Assembly (NCBI RefSeq): GCF_002000085.1
Contig: NZ_MUZU01000006.1
Location: 1 to 64,000, forward strand
DNA length: 64,000 nucleotides
DNA from: Pseudocolwellia agarivorans
GTDB lineage: Bacteria; Pseudomonadota; Gammaproteobacteria; Enterobacterales; Alteromonadaceae
Direction: 5' to 3'
Shown: piece by piece, positions 57,033 to 64,000 of the stretch
Numbering within the stretch: the first letter of the stretch is position 1
How the letters are laid out: each line of letters opens with the position of its first letter
Notes under the pieces: generated by a model
What the model saw: only the letters and a program-made list of their open reading frames with translations
Database searches by the model: none
What the model was told of the DNA's origin: nothing
Program-made: the position numbers and the translations under genes

Positions 57033-57665
57033 TTGAACGATAAATTATTAGAAGAAATAAAAGATGAAGTTTTCAAATACTACAATCAGAGTAAAGAAAA
57101 AAAATCACTAAATCAAAATATAGACGATACGTTAGAGTCAATTTCAAAAGTTACAGGTTTATCAATAGAAGAAATAAAACCTATAGCTGATGATGTTCAC
57201 AGCAACTATATTACGAATAAAAACAAAAAAAGAAATAAACTTATTTTACTTTTTTCTTCTTTTATATTAGTTGTGATATTAATTTCTAGTTTCTTTTACT
57301 TTTCTAAAAAAAGTCCTGTAAAAATTGTTAGTGCTACAACCTATATTACAGACAAAATCACAGGAAAAAACAAGCCTAATAAAGTGATTGAAACTGTAAA
57401 TATAGATCAAACGATTTATGGCTATGTAAAATGGGATTTTGAAAAAAATAAAAACGAGTATCAATCTCAATTAAAAATAACAGATAGCAAAGGCAGAGTA
57501 GCGAGGGTTTGTATGCACGACACAAAACAACAAAGTTACTCTATGGTCTGGTCATGCTCGTATAAGTTTAAAAAAGGACTTGATTCTGTTGGAACTTGGA
57601 AATTTGAAGCGTTTATTGATGGTAAAAAAACAAGTGAAACATTTTTTACTGTTAAAAATATTTAA
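57033..57665 (+). CDS. Hypothetical single-pass membrane protein
   Basis: A 210-residue protein, very Lys/Asn/Ile-rich and coded by unusually AT-rich DNA. Start is TTG at 57033 with AAAGGA upstream. A cytoplasmic helical N-terminus (about 1-65), one membrane helix (LILLFSSFILVVILISSFFYF, about 70-90) and a periplasmic beta-rich domain (about 95-210, with two Cys in VCMHDTKQ and WSCSYKF) follow. The last part resembles an immunoglobulin-like fold ending GTWKFEAFIDGKKTSETFFTV. No family recognised. Isolated between a decayed region and recQ-like, which suggests transfer. Confidence 0.65.
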   Translation: MNDKLLEEIKDEVFKYYNQSKEKKSLNQNIDDTLESISKVTGLSIEEIKPIADDVHSNYITNKNKKRNKLILLFSSFILVVILISSFFYFSKKSPVKIVSATTYITDKITGKNKPNKVIETVNIDQTIYGYVKWDFEKNKNEYQSQLKITDSKGRVARVCMHDTKQQSYSMVWSCSYKFKKGLDSVGTWKFEAFIDGKKTSETFFTVKNI

Positions 57666-57811
57666 TATTGGAAACTCGATACAAAATCTAATCCAAATCA
57701 CCGCTACTGATTAAATGCTAATGTCCGCAATGTGGCAATAGTTAACATCATATGATGATAAATCAACAGCCGCTATAAGCTTATTACTACTATTAAGGAA
57801 TACTTATTTAG

Positions 57812-57862
57812 AGGGTTTATCCATAATGTTGTGGCCAAATTAACTCAGCCACAACAAACCCT
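57812..57862 (-). terminator. Hairpin downstream of the RecQ-like gene
   Basis: GTTGTGGC and GCCACAAC form the inner 8-bp stem, and AGGGTTT and AAACCCT an outer 7-bp stem with a one-sided bulge. It starts 11 nt beyond the helicase stop. No T-run follows, so termination strength is unclear. Confidence 0.45.
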
Positions 57863-57872
57863 ATAACCTCAC

Positions 57873-59810
57873 CTAACTCCCCATCAACGCTTGCACTTTT
57901 CCTTTCACCTCTCCGTATTTCAGCGTTTCACACATTGCAAAGCCTGATAGCTTTTTCACTTTTTGTTTCGTAAACATAGGGACGGTTAACCCCACTAAAA
58001 ATTGGCAATAAATGCTGATAGGTAAATCGACTATGCCAGCAGCTTTTAAGTGCTCAGTTAACTGTACACAAGCATCGTTTATGGTTTTGTCGTCTGGCCA
58101 CTGTGGTGTTGATGAATATGCTAATTTTGCGACTTTGCCTATACACACAGAGCAATGATTACAGTTTTCAGGGCTTTGTTTGTCGTCAAAATACAGCGAT
58201 AAATTTTTACTTAAACAACGGTCTAATTCAAAAAATCGAATGAGTGCGGCTATGCGATTAATTTCGCTTTGTTCTTTTTCAGTAAAGTACACAAAAACTT
58301 GTTGCGCTAAGTCAGGTGAATTAAGTTGCTGTGGAACTACTTGATACACTTCTGTCATCTTTTTAGTTTGTAGTTCGATTAATTTTTTCTCATGTAAATA
58401 ATCTAAAGCGGTTACTACGCGAGATCGCTCACATTGATATTGCTGTTGTAGCGAGAGAAAGTCAGGCTCGCCCCATATTTTTTTAAACTGTGTATTAGCA
58501 AAAACCGCTTGTAAAAAGGTTTTTCGTTCTCCTTCAAACATGGCTACAATGTCATTTTCTTTCGCTAAAAATTTATATTTAAATTCAGCAAAGTAAGCGT
58601 GTTTAGGCGTTATTATTCCCATTAGCTCTAATTGTACAAGTAAGGTTTTTAACGGTAGTTGACGAATATTAGTGTCGTTAGAAAGACCTGTTATTTGCAC
58701 TTCCCATTGGTTGTGCTGACTTTCTTTTTTAATATTCTCGAGCAGTATCTCAATACTATTTAGCGTTGGTGTGTCGCCATAAACAAAATTTTCAAGAGTA
58801 TGTAAGCTGTCTAAATTAGCTAGGGTAATACAATTTGATTGTTGTCCGTCTCGCCCTGCTCTTCCTATTTCTTGGCTATAGTTTTCGATAGATTTAGGTA
58901 AGTCGTAATGCACTACAAAACGAATATCTGATTTATCAATCCCCATACCAAAAGCAATAGTGGCGACCATTACGGGAATATTACCACTCATAAAACGTTG
59001 TTGAATATCTTGTTTTTTATCGTCAGCAAAACCCGCATGATACGCTTGAGCATTAATACCTTGCTGTTGCAGGTATTGCGCAACAACTTCAGTAGTTTGC
59101 TGCAAGGTAACATACACAATACCGCAACCACTTTGCTGATTAATGGTATTAAGCAGTTCTTGGTTTTTATGTTGCTGAGCAACCGGTACAACCGATAAAT
59201 TTAAGTTGGCTCGGTAAAAACCTGTTTGCACTATGTGTTGTGATTGAATGTCAAACTTAGCCGCCATGTCTTTTTTTACTTTTGCGGTGGCGGTTGCCGT
59301 AAGTAACAATACTTGCGGTATGTTTAATTCGTTTTTATAAGCAGGTAATTTGAGGTAATCGGGGCGAAAGTTATGACCCCATTCTGAAATACAATGAGCT
59401 TCATCAACCACTAGCTGTGAAATAGCTACCGATGAGATAAAACGCCTAAATCTTTCGTTTTTAAAACGCTCTACCGACACCATTAATATTTTAATGTTAC
59501 CTGCTTTTACGTTTTGAATAACTTGTTGATGCTGTTCAGCACTTAGAGATGAGTCAATGCTAGCAGCAGGAATACCTTTAGCTTCTAAAAAGGTGAGTTG
59601 ATCTTTAATTAACGCTAATAACGGCGATACCACTAAGGTTAAATGAGGCAAGTGCAAGGCGCTTAGTTGATAACAAAGCGACTTGCCTGAACCTGTAGGA
59701 AATATAGCAAGAGACGATTGCCCATCAATTAATTGCCTAATGGTTTGCTCTTGCCCTTCTCGAAAGCCATCAAAACCAAAAACCTGTTTTAAATTAGAAA
59801 GTAACTGCAA
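57873..59810 (-). CDS. RecQ-family ATP-dependent DNA helicase
   Basis: A 645-residue superfamily 2 helicase. Walker A is FPTGSGKS near 38-45, the DEAH box is VVDEAHCISEWGHNFRP near 136, and motifs IV-VI include VATIAFGMGIDKSDIRFVVHYDLPKS and EIGRAGRDGQ. The RecQ-C-terminal zinc region is CLSKNLSLYFDD through CNHCSVC. No HRDC domain is visible; the C-terminus instead is a short helical part. Compared with E. coli RecQ (609 residues) the middle is more divergent, which marks the second, less studied RecQ-like group rather than RecQ itself. It unwinds DNA 3' to 5' by family knowledge. Confidence 0.9.
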   Translation of the reverse strand: MQLLSNLKQVFGFDGFREGQEQTIRQLIDGQSSLAIFPTGSGKSLCYQLSALHLPHLTLVVSPLLALIKDQLTFLEAKGIPAASIDSSLSAEQHQQVIQNVKAGNIKILMVSVERFKNERFRRFISSVAISQLVVDEAHCISEWGHNFRPDYLKLPAYKNELNIPQVLLLTATATAKVKKDMAAKFDIQSQHIVQTGFYRANLNLSVVPVAQQHKNQELLNTINQQSGCGIVYVTLQQTTEVVAQYLQQQGINAQAYHAGFADDKKQDIQQRFMSGNIPVMVATIAFGMGIDKSDIRFVVHYDLPKSIENYSQEIGRAGRDGQQSNCITLANLDSLHTLENFVYGDTPTLNSIEILLENIKKESQHNQWEVQITGLSNDTNIRQLPLKTLLVQLELMGIITPKHAYFAEFKYKFLAKENDIVAMFEGERKTFLQAVFANTQFKKIWGEPDFLSLQQQYQCERSRVVTALDYLHEKKLIELQTKKMTEVYQVVPQQLNSPDLAQQVFVYFTEKEQSEINRIAALIRFFELDRCLSKNLSLYFDDKQSPENCNHCSVCIGKVAKLAYSSTPQWPDDKTINDACVQLTEHLKAAGIVDLPISIYCQFLVGLTVPMFTKQKVKKLSGFAMCETLKYGEVKGKVQALMGS

Positions 59811-59866
59811 AAATATGCCTTATTTATAAATAGCGAAAAACACATATTAACGAATAAAGTGACTAT

Positions 59867-60574
59867 TTATTTAGTTGAATAATAGTGACTTTGAATACGT
59901 GCGCAATAACCCACTAAGTTATCATATTTTTTAGCTAATAAATTAAAGTCACTTGAATAGTCGACTAATAAAAATTGGCAAAGAATTGAATAAGCCGTTA
60001 CATCAAAACTTGCTATAGACTCACCAAAGAAATAATCCTTATCACCTAATAGGTTAGATAACGCGGCTAAAGATTGATCTGTGATAGATAACACTTCTGT
60101 ACGACTGTGGCGTGCAATACCTTGAGAGTCTAATTTTTTAATGGTTTTTTTACGAATAACGCCAGCAGCAATATTGTTGATTGGAAAAGGAATACCCGCA
60201 AAAAAAGTCTCTTTGCAAATAGGCCATGTTTTATCATCAGCCCAGCGTGAATACACTAAACACCAATATAGGTTTTCGTCTAACGACTTTGTTAATAAAT
60301 AAGCCGTTGCTTTTTGCTCAGGGGTTAAAGACTCGTCGATATTTATCGCGTACTTATTATTGAGGTGGTCAATAATAAAAGCTGAATCACCAATGGTTTG
60401 GTTATCATCTTCAATAAAAGGGAGTTTACCTTTAGGTGATTTTTTTAAGTTATTTATACCACTTTTAACTTGGTAATCTAGCTTGGCAATTCGTAAATAC
60501 AAATCAACCTTCACAACAAACGGGCTTGCGTCCATAACACCGAAAGCGGGGCCAAAACTATATAAAGTAATCAT
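59867..60574 (-). CDS. Glutathione S-transferase-like protein (metaxin/Faxc-like)
   Basis: A 235-residue protein. The N-terminal thioredoxin-like half is ITLYSFGPAFGVMDASPFVVKVDLYLRIAKLDYQV then SPKGKLPFIEDDNQTIGDSAFIIDHL (GST_N_4 type, with the cis-Pro and Asp-Ser glutathione contacts). The C-terminal helical half has YFFGESIASFDVTAYSILCQFL. The subgroup is close to metaxin/Faxc rather than classical GST. Start at ATG 60574 with AGGAG nine nt upstream; an upstream TTG overlaps that site. Lies downstream of ovoA but behind a terminator. Confidence 0.88.
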   Translation of the reverse strand: MITLYSFGPAFGVMDASPFVVKVDLYLRIAKLDYQVKSGINNLKKSPKGKLPFIEDDNQTIGDSAFIIDHLNNKYAINIDESLTPEQKATAYLLTKSLDENLYWCLVYSRWADDKTWPICKETFFAGIPFPINNIAAGVIRKKTIKKLDSQGIARHSRTEVLSITDQSLAALSNLLGDKDYFFGESIASFDVTAYSILCQFLLVDYSSDFNLLAKKYDNLVGYCARIQSHYYSTK

Positions 60575-60600
60575 GTAAATAAACTCCTTTTGTAACAAAT

Positions 60601-60632
60601 AAAAATAACTGTATATTAAAACAGTTATTTTT
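60601..60632 (-). terminator. Terminator between ovoA and the GST-like gene
   Basis: AAAAATAACTG and CAGTTATTTTT pair perfectly over 11 bp with a 10-nt loop and A/T tracts. It lies about 30 nt past the ovoA stop, so the downstream GST-like gene needs read-through or its own promoter. Confidence 0.7.
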
Positions 60633-60662
60633 ACTACACGTTTTACTTAAGTCCTCAATACA

Positions 60663-62795
60663 TTACTTTTTTTGCCACACAGTAAAATGAATGTTGGATA
60701 CCAGATATTCTCTGCAATTATTTAATAACACTCGAGGAATATCTTTATCGGCAAGTAAAGTAAAATGGGGTGCTAAATGTTCGGCTAAACCATCAAAGCC
60801 TGTTACATTTTCGCCATTCACTTTAAGGCCACCAATCCACTTATTTTTAGCCGTAATGTTTTCATTAAAGTTGTAGTTTGACGCGACCATCAAGAAGCCT
60901 TTTTCATTCAGGCGTTCATGAATTTTTGATAAGAAAAGCGCGGGGTCGTAACTTTGTTCTAAAACGTTTTGCGCTAAAATCACATCATATTGTGAATACT
61001 TAGCTTTTAAATTAGCGGCATCGCCTTGGCTAAAGTGCACATTTTCGGCTGAGGTTTCAAGCGCGAGTTCCGCGAGTGATGTTTCTTTAAATTCAACAAT
61101 GTCGCCTTCGTTCTTCAAGGTGTAACGCACGCTACGGTTATTTTGTAACTGTACACCATGCTGTATATAACGAGCTGAAAAATCGACACCATCTACCTGT
61201 TTAAATACGGCTGAAAGTTCAAAAGACGTTCGACCTACGCTACAACCTAAATCTAAACATTTATTAAGGTTATCTGCTGATTTATTAGTGTATTGAGCAA
61301 CAGAGTCAATGACTGCATTGGCTAAAGCTTTAGGGTAATTAGTAAAGTTTAAATACGCTTTACCATAATGACTTTCAAGCTGCTGGCAAACTGCTGTATC
61401 CGTTTCGTAAATATTAACATCTGACGTTGGAATAGCTTTATGTTCACTTTCTATGTATCTAAAGCCAGCATGTTGAAAAAAGTGCCGTCTAAACGCATAG
61501 CGAGATGATTTGATAGCTTCGTTACCTGTTGAGATCCAAGATCCACCTTTAATTAAATTGTGTTTTCCATCAAACGTAGGTGTTGAAAAATCATCGTATA
61601 ACGGATGCACTTTAAAGCCGTTAAAGCCATCTATTGCTGATTCTGTCCACTGCCACACATTACCAACAATATCGTAAAACTCGCTTTGGTTATTTTCAAA
61701 ATAATTTACCGGACAAGAAGAAGCAAAAGACGCTAAATTTACATTACCTGATACTTTATCGCTCGTGGTGTCTTCAGGTAAATCTTCTCGTAGACAATAC
61801 CATTCAGCTTCTGTTGGTAATCGAATATGTTTAGCGGTTTGCTCGCTCTTCCAGTTACAAAATGCTTTTGCTTCTAAATAGTTAACTTCAACAGGCCAAT
61901 TTAATGGTAAAGGTATAATTGAAGATAAATTACGTTGGAAGTATTCACCGTTTTCAACAAGCCAAAACACAGGCATGGTCGGTTTTTTAAATGACAACCA
62001 ATGCTGACCTTCTTCAGTCCAATATTGTGTTTTTTGATAACCTTGCGCTTGCACAAATTCAAGAAACTCTTGGTTAGTAACTAAAAATTTAGACGCGCTA
62101 AAATCATCTACATCAACAGATAGCTCACCGTATTCGTTATCCCAACCGTAGGTTTTATCTTCATCTTTCTTACCTAAAGTTAGCTGTTTTCCTGCTACGG
62201 GTATTAACTGATTGAGAGGAGCTTGATCAAAAACCTCGCAAGGCGACCATTCGGCCGTCTGTGTTAAATCGGCTAGCGGTAGCATTCTCATAATAACGGA
62301 AGAGGTTTCAAGATGAATACGCTCGTGCTCACACCCCATTAACACTACCCAAGCTAATGAGTTTTGTTGAATAGGAAGCGTTAGCTCCATGGTATCAATA
62401 AGGTTTAGCATTAATGAATAAACCGAAGCACGATAATCCTTAACTTCTTCAACGGTTGGCCATTGATAATTTGCAGTATTTAAATCATCCCAACTCATTT
62501 CATCAACACCCACAGCACATACAGACTCGATATGCTGATTCAGTCGTTTATGAATATATTTACCTAAAATAAGCTTGTTAATGAAGAAAGTAGCCGTATG
62601 CCCATAATAAAAAATTAAAGGATGCCTAAGACGCTCAGGCTTTGAAAAATAGGCTTCATCGTTATTAATTTGAGAAAACAACGACTCGTAAGTTTGCCAA
62701 GTATTTTGGAAATATAGCTTAATTTCTTCGCGCTTACTTTCAATGGAGCTACCATCAAGTAACGGAGTTTTAAATTGCGTTAGAGGTATATTCAT
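60663..62795 (-). CDS. ovoA: Ovothiol synthase OvoA (5-histidylcysteine sulfoxide synthase / methyltransferase)
   Basis: A 710-residue fusion with the OvoA layout. N-terminal DinB-like domain (about 20-175) carries iron ligands His66 and His157-x3-His161-x-Glu163 (CEHERIHLE). The FGE-like sulfoxide-synthase domain follows (about 195-450, with RLPTEAEWYCLRED, NVWQWTESAIDGF and GGSWISTGNEAIKSSRYAFRR). The C-terminal SAM methyltransferase (about 470-710) has LDLGCSVGRTSFEL and VILAQNVLEQ. It joins cysteine to histidine with oxygen and iron; the methyltransferase then methylates 5-thiohistidine after a lyase (OvoB) has cut the sulfoxide. No OvoB gene is seen here. Product is the antioxidant ovothiol A. 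Directly follows a glutamine-synthetase-fold gene (43-nt gap). Confidence 0.95.
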   Translation of the reverse strand: MNIPLTQFKTPLLDGSSIESKREEIKLYFQNTWQTYESLFSQINNDEAYFSKPERLRHPLIFYYGHTATFFINKLILGKYIHKRLNQHIESVCAVGVDEMSWDDLNTANYQWPTVEEVKDYRASVYSLMLNLIDTMELTLPIQQNSLAWVVLMGCEHERIHLETSSVIMRMLPLADLTQTAEWSPCEVFDQAPLNQLIPVAGKQLTLGKKDEDKTYGWDNEYGELSVDVDDFSASKFLVTNQEFLEFVQAQGYQKTQYWTEEGQHWLSFKKPTMPVFWLVENGEYFQRNLSSIIPLPLNWPVEVNYLEAKAFCNWKSEQTAKHIRLPTEAEWYCLREDLPEDTTSDKVSGNVNLASFASSCPVNYFENNQSEFYDIVGNVWQWTESAIDGFNGFKVHPLYDDFSTPTFDGKHNLIKGGSWISTGNEAIKSSRYAFRRHFFQHAGFRYIESEHKAIPTSDVNIYETDTAVCQQLESHYGKAYLNFTNYPKALANAVIDSVAQYTNKSADNLNKCLDLGCSVGRTSFELSAVFKQVDGVDFSARYIQHGVQLQNNRSVRYTLKNEGDIVEFKETSLAELALETSAENVHFSQGDAANLKAKYSQYDVILAQNVLEQSYDPALFLSKIHERLNEKGFLMVASNYNFNENITAKNKWIGGLKVNGENVTGFDGLAEHLAPHFTLLADKDIPRVLLNNCREYLVSNIHFTVWQKK

Positions 62796-62838
62796 AAATT
62801 AACTTATGTTTGTTTAAATTTTGATTATTTTTATATCG

Positions 62839-63966
62839 TTATTTTTCAAGGATAATAGCTTGCTGATAGGTTTGTACTATCGCTAACTTTAATTTATCAC
62901 CTAATGCTTCTGTTACTTTATACGTATCAGGAAATATTTGGTTCACTTTCAGCTCTATTTTATTTAAAGAAGTATTAAACCAACTACTCTCCATAAATAA
63001 GCTAATGGCACCTTGTTTATTCCCTTTGTCGTATAAAGATTCAGGTAATTGCCCTTGAGTATTATTATTTTGCTCTTTAGCGCATGCGTTATGAGTATAC
63101 TGTTCTAATGCTTCAATTAAATTAAGTAACCCAAAGACAACATTAGTATAAGCATTATAATAAACACTTGAAGCTCCTAAACGGTGTTCTATTCGCGCTG
63201 TTTTTTCCCAATCAGAGGTTGAAACCATTACCTTATTGTTATGGTCGTACAATAAAGGTTCTTCACCCATCGGTTGATTATGTTTGCCTACCTTTTTATA
63301 CAGCGCAATACTGCCTTGATGCCCACCCGATAGATCAATTGGAGAACATAACTCTTGAGCAAGGCCATACTTATCTTTTAATTTTAAACGCTCAAAAGCC
63401 TCTTCTTCAGGCATATATAATAAACAACAAGATAAACTTGAATGCAAAAAACACTGCTGTAAATATTCACCAAAGCCATGATAAGGAATAATATTTTTAC
63501 CTCTATCATCAAGCGCACTAATATTCATTTGAATCGCGTTGGGAATATGTACGGCTCGTTGTTCGTTTGTAAAAATATCTTTGCTGCCTAATGCCAACTT
63601 ACCTGAATCGCCAGACCATACAACGGGTTTAATTAACGTATGTTTGATCCCTTGCAATGCAAATAACGTCGGAATTTTTTTAATGGCACAAGATAAATTA
63701 TCAGCTTCTTTCAGAGGAGATTGACCGTTAAACAAAGAAATATATTCCCATTGATTTGACCAATATTCAGGGATCAACTGCCCATCAATATTTAAAGCAG
63801 CAAGTTGCTTGTTTAAAGTAGCATAATCTAACGGTTGCGAATGCTTATTTGATGACTGAAAACATCCTTCTAATTCAAAATGAATTAAGGGTTTAAAGCC
63901 TAAATGCTCAATATAGATTTGTAGTAGCTTGATCGCTTGTTTAGCGAGTTCGTCAACTACTAACAT
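62839..63966 (-). CDS. Divergent glutamine-synthetase-fold protein upstream of ovoA
   Basis: A 375-residue protein whose order of motifs follows a glutamine synthetase catalytic domain. Glu31-x-Glu33 (HFELEGCF) matches GxExEF; Glu67 and Glu74 (EYWSNQWE) match EYAPGQFE; KEADNL and HTLIKP (Lys113-Pro114) match the AADN and FMAKP elements; Arg258-Ile-Glu260-His-Arg262 and NAYTNVV match RIEHR and NPYLALA. The HxH motif reads Gln146-x-Asn148, and the NR motif reads His216-Gln217, so several ATP/glutamate contacts are altered. The beta-grasp domain is missing; the N-terminus is fixed by an in-frame stop at 63994-63996. It is probably co-transcribed with ovoA. Fold assignment is by eye; function unknown. 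Confidence 0.65.
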   Translation of the reverse strand: MLVVDELAKQAIKLLQIYIEHLGFKPLIHFELEGCFQSSNKHSQPLDYATLNKQLAALNIDGQLIPEYWSNQWEYISLFNGQSPLKEADNLSCAIKKIPTLFALQGIKHTLIKPVVWSGDSGKLALGSKDIFTNEQRAVHIPNAIQMNISALDDRGKNIIPYHGFGEYLQQCFLHSSLSCCLLYMPEEEAFERLKLKDKYGLAQELCSPIDLSGGHQGSIALYKKVGKHNQPMGEEPLLYDHNNKVMVSTSDWEKTARIEHRLGASSVYYNAYTNVVFGLLNLIEALEQYTHNACAKEQNNNTQGQLPESLYDKGNKQGAISLFMESSWFNTSLNKIELKVNQIFPDTYKVTEALGDKLKLAIVQTYQQAIILEK

Positions 63967-64000
63967 AAGATAAATAAACTCATGGTATTTATTTTATTTA

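Noticed and set aside
60663-62795. OvoA's FGE-like domain as the activator of the sulfatase at 326-2017
   Set aside because: The domain order and the His-x3-His-x-Glu site are those of OvoA, a sulfoxide synthase; a formylglycine-generating enzyme would not carry them.
1-64000. CRISPR arrays, tRNA/rRNA genes, intact insertion sequences
   Set aside because: None was seen by eye. No regularly spaced direct repeats, cloverleaf sequences or transposase genes with flanking inverted repeats were found.

Overview
The window is a chromosomal stretch of a low-GC, AT-rich marine gammaproteobacterium, most likely Alteromonadales and close to Colwelliaceae (Colwellia/Thalassotalea type). This rests on the classical gammaproteobacterial gene orders rpoE-rseA-rseB-rseC-lepA-lepB-rnc-era-recO-pdxJ-acpS, nadB divergent from rpoE, sdhE-ygfX, and barA/rlmD-relA-mazG, combined with TonB-dependent receptors, a sulfatase and many TAA stops. 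No rRNA, tRNA, CRISPR array or intact insertion sequence was recognised.

Left part (1-10.7 kb): a catabolic cluster read mostly leftwards. It holds an aldehyde dehydrogenase (cut by the window edge), a periplasmic Cys-type sulfatase, an APC permease, a Rieske oxygenase with its reductase (carnitine/betaine type by visible residues), a TonB-dependent receptor and a TetR regulator. The oxygenase and the receptor are each preceded by near-identical promoter cassettes of about 210 bp. Each cassette has a sigma70 promoter, a TetR-like palindrome over the start point and a perfect FNR box in the leader, so the genes probably form one regulon that responds to substrate and oxygen. 10.8-20.6 kb is accessory: an SMR efflux gene, a MarR/VOC/EVE unit, a GGDEF-EAL gene split by an in-frame stop, a BMT5-like methyltransferase, a PEP-CTERM protein, an HxlR/Old-Yellow-Enzyme pair and a sigma-region-2-only protein.

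20.7-29.8 kb looks like a carbohydrate locus: AraC/PAS regulator, Gfo/Idh/MocA oxidoreductase plus TIM-barrel isomerase (2-nt gap), a TonB receptor, and a 1144-residue lipoprotein joining ThuA, a PQQ-sugar-dehydrogenase-like propeller, PKD and cytochrome c. Together they suggest oxidation and isomerisation of a sugar or glycoside, possibly through keto-sugars. A chemoreceptor with a duplicated sensor module, a candidate small RNA and a LysR regulator follow (30-34.5 kb).

34.6-56.4 kb is mostly housekeeping: YebC/YeeN, MazG (interrupted by an in-frame TAA), RelA, RlmD, BarA, then the acpS to rpoE block, nadB, sdhE/ygfX, ygfZ and a SlyD-type isomerase. 57-64 kb holds an AT-rich orphan membrane protein, a RecQ-like helicase, a glutathione-transferase-like protein, and the ovothiol synthase gene ovoA. 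Directly upstream of ovoA lies a gene for a divergent glutamine-synthetase-fold protein that has lost several catalytic residues; this pair is the most interesting candidate for an undescribed function.
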